From CAYFYS01 sp965202905 (lineage in GTDB: Bacteria; Pseudomonadota; Alphaproteobacteria; MPNO01): a DNA stretch of 64,000 nt. The notes below the pieces were generated by a model, which searched no databases, had not been told where the DNA came from, and was given only the letters and a program-made list of their open reading frames with translations. Positions 8,605 through 16,966 of this stretch are shown piece by piece. Positions within the stretch are counted from its first letter, which is position 1, and every line of letters starts with the position of its first letter. The stretch spans positions 868,001 through 932,000 of the forward strand of contig OZ241868.1 in NCBI GenBank assembly GCA_965202905.1. The letters run 5' to 3'. Made by a program: the position numbers and the translations under genes.

Positions 8605-10025
8605 AGTGCATGGACCTCCGTCAACGCGGCTGCGCCGGTGGTCTGCATGTGCAGCCGGTCGAGCAGATTGGCCGCGACCGTCCGCCGGTACTCCGCGCCG
8701 GCGCGAAAATCGGCGATCGGCGCGAAATCGTAAGCGAGGGCCGCCTTGGCCGCAGCGACGGTCTCGGCCGCCCACGGCTTGCCGGCGAGCGCCGCCTCGG
8801 CCGCGGGCGCGCGCCTGGGCGTCGACGCCATCCCGCCATAGGCGATGCGCGCCGCGCTGACGGTCCCGTCGCCGAGGTCCAGGCGACAGGCGCCCACGAC
8901 AGAAGAGATGTCCTGGTCGAAGCGCTTGGAAACCTTGTAGACCCTGAAGATCTGGTTGGCCTTAAGGCGCGGGATGCGCACCGCCTCGATCAGTTCGTCG
9001 GCGGCGAGATCGGTGCGCCGGTAGTCGACAAAAAAACCCTCCATCGGCATTTCGCGCGGCCCGCCCGGCCCGCGCAGGACAAGCGTCGCATCGAGCGCGA
9101 TCAGGCAGGGCAGCGAGTCGCCGATGGGCGAAGCGTTGCCGATATTGCCGCCGATAGTCCCGAGATTGCGGATCTGCCGCGAGCCGATCCGGCGGATCAG
9201 CGTGCCGATCGACGGATACTCGCCATCGAGGACAGGCAGGGCGCGGGTGTAGCTGACTGCGGCGCCGATCTCGATATGGTCTTCCGTAATTTCGATCCGG
9301 TTGAGCTCGGCGACATCGGAGACCCAGAGCGTCTTCGCGTACGCCTCGCGCTCCCTGCTGAAATCGAGCCCCAGGTCGGTGCCGCCGGCCAGCACCCGGG
9401 CCTCGGGATGCGCGGCGCGGATATCGCAGGCCTCGCGCAGGGTCTTGGGCGCGAAGAAGGTCTGGCCGTCCGCCTCGAAGCAGCGGCTTCCGGTCCGCGC
9501 GGTTGCGCCGGCTGCCGTCGCGTTCGGCGCTTCCCTTGCAGCGTCGGCCGCGGCCTTCGCCGCATCGACGATCGGCCGGTAGCCGGTGCAGCGGCAAAGG
9601 TTGCCGGCCAGCGCATCGTGGATCAGCGCGTCCTCGGCCGGCTCGCAGCCGTGGTGAAAGGCAAACAGCGCCATCACCATGCCCGGCGTGCAGAATCCGC
9701 ACTGGCTGCCGTCCGCGGCGAGGAGCGCCTGCTGGACCGGGTGGAGCGCGCCGTTCCTGGCCAGACCCTCGACCGTCACGACCGCCTTGCCGTCGAGCTG
9801 GCCGAGCACCATCAGGCAGGCGTTGACCGCGTCGTATCGCGCTTCGCCGTCCTCGATGCCGCCGATCGCGACGGTACAGGCGCCGCAATCGCCCTCCGCG
9901 CAGCCTTCCTTGGCGCCGGGCAGGCGCTCGATAGTGCGCAGCCAGTCGAGCACCGTGGTCGTCGGCCCGATATCCGCGACGCCGCGGGGTTCGCCGTTCA
10001 GAACAAAGCGGACTGCCTCTGCCAC
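8601..10025 (-). CDS. xdhA: Xanthine dehydrogenase, 2Fe-2S/FAD small subunit
   Basis: 474 residues, GTG start at 10025. The N-terminal plant-type 2Fe-2S domain has GCAEGDCGACTV at about 41-52. The second all-helical 2Fe-2S domain has GFCTPGMVMAL and LCRCTGYRPI. An FAD domain follows with LAGGTDLGLDFS and TIGGNIGNASPIGDSLPC. It carries electrons from the molybdenum centre to NAD+. It is the first gene of the four-step urate operon, coupled to xdhB by a 4-bp overlap. A 51-nt gap separates it from gpt on the same strand. Confidence 0.96.
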   Translation of the reverse strand: MAEAVRFVLNGEPRGVADIGPTTTVLDWLRTIERLPGAKEGCAEGDCGACTVAIGGIEDGEARYDAVNACLMVLGQLDGKAVVTVEGLARNGALHPVQQALLAADGSQCGFCTPGMVMALFAFHHGCEPAEDALIHDALAGNLCRCTGYRPIVDAAKAAADAAREAPNATAAGATARTGSRCFEADGQTFFAPKTLREACDIRAAHPEARVLAGGTDLGLDFSREREAYAKTLWVSDVAELNRIEITEDHIEIGAAVSYTRALPVLDGEYPSIGTLIRRIGSRQIRNLGTIGGNIGNASPIGDSLPCLIALDATLVLRGPGGPREMPMEGFFVDYRRTDLAADELIEAVRIPRLKANQIFRVYKVSKRFDQDISSVVGACRLDLGDGTVSAARIAYGGMASTPRRAPAAEAALAGKPWAAETVAAAKAALAYDFAPIADFRAGAEYRRTVAANLLDRLHMQTTGAAALTEVHAL

Positions 10026-10076
10026 GCCGGATGCGCGCCTTCCAGTCTCATCAGCGAATCGCCCGAAGTATAGGGG

Positions 10077-10559
10077 TCAGCCGGCCGGCACGTCACGCGC
10101 GATGGGCTGGACGAACTGGAGCTCCATGTCCCAGGGGAAATAGATCCAGGTGTCCTGGCTGACCTCGGTGATGAAGGTGTCGACCAGCGGCCGGCCGGCG
10201 GGCTTGGCGTAGATCGTCGCGAAATGGGCCTTGGGCAGCCTCTCGCGCACCACCTTCGCCGTCATACCGGTATCGACAAGATCGTCGACGATCAGCCACC
10301 CCTCGCCATCGCCGTCGATCCCCTTGAGGACCTCGATCCCGGCTTGGTTCTTGTAGTCGTAGGAGGTCACGCAAATGGTATCGATCACCCGCATTTCGAG
10401 CTCGCGGGCGACGATCGCCGTCGGCACCAGCCCGCCGCGCGTGACCGCGATCACGCCCTTCCACGGGCCCTGCTCGGACAGCCGCCAAGCCAGCGCTTTG
10501 GCATCGCGGTGAAGCTGGTCCCACGAGACCGGAAATCCTTTCTGATACCTGTCTTGCAT
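10077..10559 (-). CDS. gpt: Xanthine-guanine phosphoribosyltransferase
   Basis: 160 residues, near the usual length. It salvages xanthine and guanine with PRPP to form XMP and GMP. The PRPP-binding loop is GWLIVDDLVDTGMTAKVV, the flexible region is VTRGGLVPT, and the C-terminal WIYFPWDMELQF is Gpt-like. It sits directly upstream of xdhA on the same strand, so salvage and oxidation of xanthine are encoded side by side and could share a transcript. Confidence 0.94.
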   Translation of the reverse strand: MQDRYQKGFPVSWDQLHRDAKALAWRLSEQGPWKGVIAVTRGGLVPTAIVARELEMRVIDTICVTSYDYKNQAGIEVLKGIDGDGEGWLIVDDLVDTGMTAKVVRERLPKAHFATIYAKPAGRPLVDTFITEVSQDTWIYFPWDMELQFVQPIARDVPAG

Positions 10560-10731
10560 CGCGTCCGATCCGTTGCTCGCCGGTGCGGCGGCCCGAAGGG
10601 ATGGGCCGCCACGTCAGCGGCCCTGTCGGGGCTCCGGGTACTGGCGCCAGCGAGACCGGTATACTCGTTTCCGTGTGCCCGGTCATGATAAGTTCGGGTC
10701 GGGACCAAAACAGGACACGGGGACGCCGTCG

Positions 10732-11865
10732 ATGGATGCACTGCCGAGCTTGGCCGACGACCCGCCGGTATCCAACCCTCTGTTCAGCGACCGCAAGCTG
10801 AAGATGGGGACGTTCTGCACCAACCTGTCGCACGGCTGCACGGCCTCCAGCATCGACGGCGTACTGAAGGCGAGCTGGCCGGAGACGGTGGCGCTGGCCC
10901 GGCTCGCCGATCAGATGGAGTTCGAGGCCCTGGTCCCGGTCGGGCGCTGGCTCGGCTTCGGCGGAGAGACCAATTTCAACGGCGCCGGCTTCGAGTGCTA
11001 TTCCTGGGCGGCGGGCATCGGCGGGGTGAACCGGAACTCGGCGATCTTCGCCACCTCGCACGTGCCCACGGTCCATCCGGTGATGGCCGCCAAGCAGGCG
11101 ACGACCATCGATCACATTTCCGAAGGCCGGTTTACGCTGAACGTCGTGACCGGCTGGTACGGCGCCGAGTTCACGCTGTTCGGCATCGACGTGCCCGACC
11201 ACGACCGGCGCTACGACATGGCAACCGAGTGGGTCGAGATCATCCACCGGCTGTGGACCGAGGACGAGCCGTTCGACTTCGAGGGCGAGTTCTACAAGAT
11301 CGGCGGCGGCCGGATGGAGCCCAGACCGATCCAGTCGCCGCGGCCGCCCTTCATGAACGCCGGCGGTTCCGACCGCGGCCGCGAGTTCGCAGCCAAATAC
11401 TGCGACATTGCCTTCATCGTCGTCACCAACCACGACTACGACGACCTCAGGGCGCAGATCGCCAGCTACAAGGACCTCGCGCGGCGCGAGTACGGCCGCG
11501 AGATCAAGGTCTGGACCCATACCTATCTGGTCCAGGGCGAGACCGAGAAGGATGCGCGCGACTTCTATCAGTACTACGTCCACGAAAAGGGCGACTGGGA
11601 GGCGATTACAAACCTCACTGAGGGGCTCGGACTCAACGCCCAGACCCTGCCGCTGGACGCGCTGCGGTTTCTCAAGGAGCATTTCATCGCCGGCTGGGCC
11701 GGCTGGCCGGTGATCGGCACCAGGGAGCAGATCGTCGATACCTATCTGAAGCTCGCCGACACCGGGATCGACGGCGTGCTAACGTCCTGGGCGCGCTATC
11801 AGGAAGGCATGGAGCAGTTCATGATTGAAACCTACCCGCTGCTCCAGCAGGCGGGGCTCAGATGA
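10732..11865 (+). CDS. Bacterial-luciferase-like FMN-dependent monooxygenase (RutA/SfnG-like)
   Basis: 377 residues from ATG 10732; the longer upstream frame reads into gpt antisense. LLM-family proteins use FMNH2 from a partner reductase. Visible landmarks are FCTNLSHGC near the start, TIDHISEGRFTLNVVTGWYG, RRYDMATEWVEIIHRLW and MNAGGSDRGREFAAKYCDIAF, an arrangement shared by pyrimidine monooxygenase RutA and dimethylsulfone monooxygenase SfnG. No rut genes and no flavin reductase are nearby, so the substrate is open. It leads a plus-strand group with a binding-protein-like enzyme and two MFS transporters. Confidence 0.85.
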   Translation: MDALPSLADDPPVSNPLFSDRKLKMGTFCTNLSHGCTASSIDGVLKASWPETVALARLADQMEFEALVPVGRWLGFGGETNFNGAGFECYSWAAGIGGVNRNSAIFATSHVPTVHPVMAAKQATTIDHISEGRFTLNVVTGWYGAEFTLFGIDVPDHDRRYDMATEWVEIIHRLWTEDEPFDFEGEFYKIGGGRMEPRPIQSPRPPFMNAGGSDRGREFAAKYCDIAFIVVTNHDYDDLRAQIASYKDLARREYGREIKVWTHTYLVQGETEKDARDFYQYYVHEKGDWEAITNLTEGLGLNAQTLPLDALRFLKEHFIAGWAGWPVIGTREQIVDTYLKLADTGIDGVLTSWARYQEGMEQFMIETYPLLQQAGLR

Positions 11866-12006
11866 GCGAAGAACGCCCGCCGACGAGCCGATCATGCAGG
11901 CTGGTCATGCGCCGGACGCTCCAGGCGCCGCGCGAACGCGTCCGCCCGCCCTGCCATGCGCCCATGACACCGCCGACATGGGGCCGATCGCGCTTGAGGA
12001 AAGCCT

Positions 12007-12999
12007 GTGAAAATTCGGCTTTCGCTTGCCTGTGACGCCAATCCGCGCACGCGGCCGATCCTCGATGGCGCCGTCCGGCCCGAGGCCATCGACCTGATCC
12101 CGACGCCGCTGCATCCGGCGGACATGTTCTGGCGCCAGCTCAAGTTCGCCGAGTTCGATGTCTCGGAGATGTCGTTCTCTTCGCTGATCAAGATGGTCGC
12201 GGCCGGTGACGACCGGTTCGTCGGCATCCCGGTGTTCACCACCCACCACTTCTTCCAGAACTGGATCCTGGTCCGGCGCGATGCGGGGATCGACGCGCCC
12301 GCCGACATGGCTGGCAAGCGGGTCGGCGTGCCGGAGTTCCAGCAGACAGCGGCGGTCTGGTCGCGCGGTATCCTCAAGCACGAATTCGGCGTCGACCAGA
12401 CCGAGATGGAATACTGGATGGAGCGCCTGCCGGGCCAGAGCCACGGCGGGGCCACCGGGTTCAGCCCGCCCCCGGGGGTGACCGTCCACCAAGTCCCCGC
12501 CGAGACCAATATCGGCGAGATGATGATGGCCGGACGCCTCGATGCGACGCTGCTCTTCATCCGCGAGGCTAACCTGGTCGACCGCAGCACGGTCGACCTC
12601 TACGCGCAGCCGGAAGTAAAGCCGCTGTTCCGCGATCCGGCGGCCGAGGGACTGCGCTACTACCGGAAGACGGGGATCTATCCGATCAACCACGCGATGG
12701 TGATGCGCCGGGAAATTGCCGAGCGCTATCCCTGGGCGGTCCTGAACGTCTATCAGGCGTTCGTCGAGGCCAACGCGCTTGCCGAGCGGCAGCGACTGGA
12801 GCATGTGGAGTACCATCACGCCTCTGGTCTGATCTCAGAGGACGCTTACAAGGCGCTCTGCGAGCCCCTGGTCCAGCACGGCATCGCGGTGAACCGCCGG
12901 ACCTTGGAGACCATCGCCCGGTACTCGAACGAGCAGGGCCTGACTCCGCGCGTGATCGGCCTCGAGGAGGTCTTCGCCAAGAGCACGCTGGAGCATTGA
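12007..12999 (+). CDS. Periplasmic-binding-protein-fold enzyme, 4,5-dihydroxyphthalate decarboxylase-like
   Basis: 330 residues, GTG start. There is no signal peptide or lipobox (it starts with KIRLSLACDANPRTRP), and no ABC permease or ATPase is adjacent, so a cytosolic protein fits better than a transporter receptor. The type-2 binding-protein fold shows as ADMAGKRVGVPEFQQTAAVW and ETNIGEMMMAGRLDATL. Homologues are often annotated as 4,5-dihydroxyphthalate decarboxylase, but phthalate genes are absent here. It lies 141 nt after the FMN monooxygenase, suggesting one catabolic route. Reaction unknown. Confidence 0.75.
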   Translation: MKIRLSLACDANPRTRPILDGAVRPEAIDLIPTPLHPADMFWRQLKFAEFDVSEMSFSSLIKMVAAGDDRFVGIPVFTTHHFFQNWILVRRDAGIDAPADMAGKRVGVPEFQQTAAVWSRGILKHEFGVDQTEMEYWMERLPGQSHGGATGFSPPPGVTVHQVPAETNIGEMMMAGRLDATLLFIREANLVDRSTVDLYAQPEVKPLFRDPAAEGLRYYRKTGIYPINHAMVMRREIAERYPWAVLNVYQAFVEANALAERQRLEHVEYHHASGLISEDAYKALCEPLVQHGIAVNRRTLETIARYSNEQGLTPRVIGLEEVFAKSTLEH

Positions 13000-13272
13000 G
13001 GCGGGTCGCGCGACGCGCTGGAGATCGCACTCCGACGGGTCGCCGGGACGCAGGCGCGACGAACCCCTTGAGCGCCGGCCCCGGATCGTTTGGCTCGCCA
13101 GGAAGCAGACCCTCGATACGCGCCCATCACGCAGCCGGCCAGACCCTCCCCTCTCGTATGTCATGAACCAGGACCCAGGCTGGCTTGGCCCGTCGCGGCG
13201 CGGTATCGTGTGCGGGGCGCAGGCCATGCGATGGCGGCGGTCCTTTTACACGGCAAACGGGCGCGGACAGCA

Positions 13273-14490
13273 ATGGCGCAGCTCAGCGCGACATTCGGCC
13301 GCGACGGCAAGGTCATCGCGCTCGTCTGCGTGCCGCACATGCTGAGCCACACCTATTTCCTGGTCCTGCCGCCGTTGTTCCCGACGCTCAAGGATGCCTT
13401 CGCGGTCAGCTACACCGAGCTCAGCGTGGCTCTGACCGCCTTCGGGCTCGCCGCCGGGCTGGGGCAGATCCCGGTCGGGTTCCTGGTCGACAGGATCGGC
13501 GGCCGGGCGCTGCTGATCGCCGGGGTGGCGGTCCAGGGCAGCGCCATCGCGCTGATCGGGCTGTGCGAATCCTACTGGCAGGTGGTGGGGCTGTGCGGCC
13601 TCGCCGGCGCCGCGCATACGGTCTACCACCCCGCCGACTACGCGATCCTGACCGCGACCGTTGCGGAGAACCGCCTCGGCCGCGCCTATGGCGTCCATTC
13701 CTTTACCGGGACGCTCGGATTTGCGATCGCGCCGGTCTTCATGATCGCCATCGCCGAGCTCTGGCATTGGCGGGCATCGTTCCTGGCGATCGGCGCGATT
13801 GGCGTAGCGGTCTCCCTGGTCGTGTTCCTCAACCGTGGGCTGCTCGACCAGGACCGGCAGGACAGGAACGCCCGCATCGAGGCCGGCGATCACGGGACCG
13901 ACGGCGCCCGGGCGGGGATCGAGCTGCTGCTGTCCACGCCGATCCTGATGTGCTTCTTCTTTTTCATCAGCCAGATGGCCGGCGTCGGCGGCCTGCGCGG
14001 GTTTGCCGTTGCGGCCCTCGACCAGCTCTTCCAGACCCCGCTTGCGGTCGTCAACACCGCGCTGTTCGGGCTGTTGCTCGGCAGTTCCGTCGGCATCCTG
14101 CTCGGCGCCCAGGTCGCCGACCGTTACGGCCCGCGCATCGGCACGGCGCTGCTCGCCCTGGTTCCGGCCGCGGTGCTTACGGCAACGGTGGGTAAGGTGG
14201 CGATGCCGCTGGCGGTCCTGACTGCCTGCCTGACCGCGATCGGCTTCCTGACCGGATTCATCCTGCCCTCGCGCGACCTGCTGCTGCGCTCGGTAACGCC
14301 CGACGGCGCGATGGGCCGGGTGATGGGTTTCGTGTCCAGCGGCGCGAACCTCGCCGGCGGGCTGGCGCCGCTCGGCTTCGGCCTGATCCTGGACGCCCAT
14401 CCGGCGCACTGGGTGTTCTGGATCTCGGCGGCCTTCATAGGGCTCGCTCTGTTGAGCTTTGTAACCGTGCGCGGGCGGTACGGACGATGA
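13273..14490 (+). CDS. MFS transporter (Fsr-like), first of a tandem pair
   Basis: 405 residues from ATG 13273, where hydrophobic homology with the next gene begins; an alternative upstream ATG at 13231 would add 14 residues. About twelve membrane segments. Signature pieces are PPLFPTLKDAFAVSYTEL, GQIPVGFLVDRIGGRALLIAG and HTVYHPADYAILTATV. It aligns throughout with the neighbouring transporter, so the pair arose by duplication. Its TGA overlaps the ATG of the second copy (ATGA). Substrate unknown; co-orientation with the monooxygenase suggests uptake or export of the same compound. Confidence 0.88.
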   Translation: MAQLSATFGRDGKVIALVCVPHMLSHTYFLVLPPLFPTLKDAFAVSYTELSVALTAFGLAAGLGQIPVGFLVDRIGGRALLIAGVAVQGSAIALIGLCESYWQVVGLCGLAGAAHTVYHPADYAILTATVAENRLGRAYGVHSFTGTLGFAIAPVFMIAIAELWHWRASFLAIGAIGVAVSLVVFLNRGLLDQDRQDRNARIEAGDHGTDGARAGIELLLSTPILMCFFFFISQMAGVGGLRGFAVAALDQLFQTPLAVVNTALFGLLLGSSVGILLGAQVADRYGPRIGTALLALVPAAVLTATVGKVAMPLAVLTACLTAIGFLTGFILPSRDLLLRSVTPDGAMGRVMGFVSSGANLAGGLAPLGFGLILDAHPAHWVFWISAAFIGLALLSFVTVRGRYGR

Positions 14491-15710
14491 ACGCGCCCGC
14501 CGCAAGCCTCGGACGATCGGTTCGGGTCATTTCGCTGATTGGCGTGGCTCACATGATGAGCCACATCTTCCAGCTCAGCCTGCCGCCGCTGTTCCCCCTG
14601 CTGGTGGCCGATTTCGACGTCTCGTATACCGCGCTCGGCTTGGTGCTCAGCGTCTTCAGCATCGCCACCGCGCTGGGCCAGGTCCCCTGCGGTTTCGTCG
14701 TCGATCGGATCGGCGGCCGGCGGGTGCTGATCGCCGGCTTGCTCATCCAGTCGATCGCCATCGCCCTGGTCGCGTTCGCCGGCTCCTACTGGTCGCTGCT
14801 GGCGCTGTTCACGATCGCCGGTCTCGCGCATTCGGTCTATCACCCCGCGGACTATTCCATCCTGTCGCGCATTGTGCCCGAGACCCGGCTGGGACGCGCC
14901 TATACGCTGCATTCCTTCAGCGGCAATATCGGCACTGCGATTGCGCCGATGACCATGATCGCGCTGACGGCGTTATGGGATTGGCGGGCCGCGTTCCTGC
15001 TCATCGGCCTTGTCGGCGCCGCATTCGCGGTCGCGCTGATCCCGTTCGGCAGCCAGTTCGACGGGGCGGAGCCGCAGAGCGCGCGCAGCGCCCGGCAAGC
15101 GGGGTTCGGCGGGTTGAGGGCCGGAATCGGGTTGTTGATGTCGACGCCGATCCTGCTTTGCTTCTTGTTCTTCGTCATCATGAACACGGCCTTCACCGGC
15201 GTGCGGGCGTTCGCTCCCTCGGCCCTGGTCGGGATGTACGAGATACCGCTGGCGACGGCGAACGGGGCGCTCACGGGCTTCATCCTCGGCGGCGCGGCGG
15301 GAATCCTGACCGGCGGCGTTCTGGCCGACCGATTCGGGGCAAAGAGCGTCACTGCGGTCATCGGCCTGCTCGGCTCAGGCGCCCTGCTGTTCGTCATCGG
15401 CAATGTCTCGCTGCCGGTCACGCTGCTGGTCGGCGTGCTGACCATGGCCGGGTTCCTGCGCGGCATCGTGCAGGGCACCCGCGACCTGATGGTCCATGCC
15501 GCCACCCCTTACGGCGATCACGGAAAGGTGTTCGCCTTCGTCTCCACCGGCGGACATGTTGGCATGGCGGTCATGCCCCTGATCTTCGGCTGGATCCTGG
15601 ACGCGGGCCGTCCGGACCTTGCCTTCCTGATCGCCGGCGTCCTGGCTCTGCTGGCGGTGGCGACGTTCGTCACCGTGCGTCGCCGCGTGCCGCCTCGCAG
15701 CGTGCATTAA
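14487..15710 (+). CDS. MFS transporter (Fsr-like), second of a tandem pair
   Basis: 407 residues, overlapping the first copy by 4 bp. Shared blocks with that copy are PPLFPLLVADFDVSYTAL, GQVPCGFVVDRIGGRRVLIAG, HSVYHPADYSILSRIVPE and GRAYTLHSFSGNIGTAIAPM. The loop between segments 6 and 7 is shorter and differs most from the partner. Such coupled MFS paralogues could form a hetero-pair, but that is speculation. An AT-rich dyad begins about 20 nt after the stop. Confidence 0.88.
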   Translation: MNAPAASLGRSVRVISLIGVAHMMSHIFQLSLPPLFPLLVADFDVSYTALGLVLSVFSIATALGQVPCGFVVDRIGGRRVLIAGLLIQSIAIALVAFAGSYWSLLALFTIAGLAHSVYHPADYSILSRIVPETRLGRAYTLHSFSGNIGTAIAPMTMIALTALWDWRAAFLLIGLVGAAFAVALIPFGSQFDGAEPQSARSARQAGFGGLRAGIGLLMSTPILLCFLFFVIMNTAFTGVRAFAPSALVGMYEIPLATANGALTGFILGGAAGILTGGVLADRFGAKSVTAVIGLLGSGALLFVIGNVSLPVTLLVGVLTMAGFLRGIVQGTRDLMVHAATPYGDHGKVFAFVSTGGHVGMAVMPLIFGWILDAGRPDLAFLIAGVLALLAVATFVTVRRRVPPRSVH

Positions 15711-15730
15711 GAGACACAATCCCATATAAT

Positions 15731-15764
15731 ACAACATGTCTATCTTCCATAGATCTTGTGTTGT
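15731..15764. promoter_or_regulatory. AT-rich two-tier inverted repeat upstream of egtD (candidate operator)
   Basis: Outer arms ACAACA (15731-15736) and TGTTGT (15759-15764) enclose inner arms TCTAT (15739-15743) and ATAGA (15749-15753) around the loop CTTCC. The segment is strikingly A/T-rich against the surrounding DNA. It overlaps a putative -35 element, so it could be a repressor site for egtD. It could instead be a cruciform or terminator of the MFS pair, though no T-run follows. Confidence 0.45.
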
Positions 15765-15785
15765 GGAAGAAAAATCTTGTATACT
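15756..15785 (+). promoter_or_regulatory. Putative sigma70-type promoter of egtD
   Basis: TTGTGT (15756-15761) is followed after 18 nt by TATACT (15780-15785), a good -10 hexamer. Transcription would start near 15792, about 100 nt before the chosen egtD start. The -35 lies inside the dyad at 15731-15764. Confidence 0.45.
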
Positions 15786-15891
15786 GTTGGTAAAAAACAG
15801 GTTAAATGGTGATGGCCTCGCCGTTACCGTATTGGCGTGCCATTGGTGCGCCGCCTTTCCCGCCGCCACCATGCAAGGGGGAGCCAATTTC

Positions 15892-16869
15892 GTGCAGCTC
15901 GAATGCGAACCGGCGATCCGGTTCCGTGACGACGGACCGGAGACCGAGGACTTGAGGGACGCCGTGCTGGCCGGTCTTGCCGGCACGCCGAAGACCCTGC
16001 CTTGCAAGTTCTTTTACGACAAGGCCGGCTCTGAGCTGTTCGACCGGATTTGCACGCTGGAAGCGTACTACCCGACCCGCATCGAGATCGGTCTCCTGGA
16101 ACGCCACGGCCCGGAACTCGCCGAGCTCATCGGCGCCGGCTGCCATGTCATCGAGTTCGGTAGCGGATCCTCCACCAAGATCCGGTTGCTGCTTGCCGCG
16201 CTCGACCGGCCGGGCGGTTATACCGCGATCGACATCTCGCGCGATCATCTCATCGAGTCCGCAGGCGCGCTCGCCGCGGCGTTCCCCGATGTGGCGGTCG
16301 CGGCGATCTGCGCCGACTACACGCGGGGTATCCAAGTCGGGTCCTTGCCCGAACCGGAAGGCGGGAGGCGGGTCGGCTTCTTTCCCGGCTCGACGATCGG
16401 GAACTTCGCGCCCGAAGACGCGCGGGAGTTCCTCGCGCTGGTTGCGCGCATTTTGGGTCGGGGCGCAATGCTGCTGATCGGCGTCGATCTGAAAAAGGAC
16501 GAAAATGTCCTGCTCGCTGCCTATAACGACTGCGAAGGAGTCACCGCGGCCTTCAACGAAAACCTCCTGGTGCGCATCAACCGCGAGCTCGGCGGTGATT
16601 TCGATCTGGCCGGCTTCCGTCATGACGCGCCGTATAATCGCGAGCTCGGCCGGGTCGAGATGCATCTGGTCAGCAACCGGGCGCAGACGGTCCGTATCGA
16701 CGGGCACGCATTCACCTTTGCCGAGGGCGAGACCATCCATACCGAGAATTCCCACAAGTTTTCCCTCGATGAGTTCCGCGCGCTGGCCGGCGACGCCGGT
16801 TTCGAGCCGGTCTCGGCATGGACGGATGACGCCTCGATGTTCAGCATTCATCTGTTAGGGGTGCGTTAG
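15892..16869 (+). CDS. egtD: L-histidine N-alpha-trimethyltransferase EgtD
   Basis: 325 residues from GTG 15892, chosen because AAGGGGGAG (15875-15883) is spaced 8 nt before it; ATG 15871 in the same frame is the alternative. The enzyme converts histidine to hercynine with SAM, the first ergothioneine step. Visible blocks are CKFFYDKAGSELFDRI, EAYYPTRIE, the SAM site VIEFGSGSSTKIRLLL, FFPGSTIGNF and HTENSHKF, whose Glu and Ser bind the histidine imidazole. The hercynine sulfoxide-forming partner EgtB is not in this window, so EgtD may work alone or with a distant partner. Confidence 0.92.
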   Translation: MQLECEPAIRFRDDGPETEDLRDAVLAGLAGTPKTLPCKFFYDKAGSELFDRICTLEAYYPTRIEIGLLERHGPELAELIGAGCHVIEFGSGSSTKIRLLLAALDRPGGYTAIDISRDHLIESAGALAAAFPDVAVAAICADYTRGIQVGSLPEPEGGRRVGFFPGSTIGNFAPEDAREFLALVARILGRGAMLLIGVDLKKDENVLLAAYNDCEGVTAAFNENLLVRINRELGGDFDLAGFRHDAPYNRELGRVEMHLVSNRAQTVRIDGHAFTFAEGETIHTENSHKFSLDEFRALAGDAGFEPVSAWTDDASMFSIHLLGVR

Positions 16870-16966
16870 GCTCACTTCCGGCCGGCCTCTCGGTATGGGT
16901 TGTCGGTTCGCTCCGAATCCCGTATCACAGTCGGAATGATGCGCGTGCCGGGATCGTGACGGCTTC

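Noticed and set aside
12007..12999. ABC transporter substrate-binding lipoprotein
   Set aside because: No signal peptide or lipobox and no permease or ATPase genes nearby.
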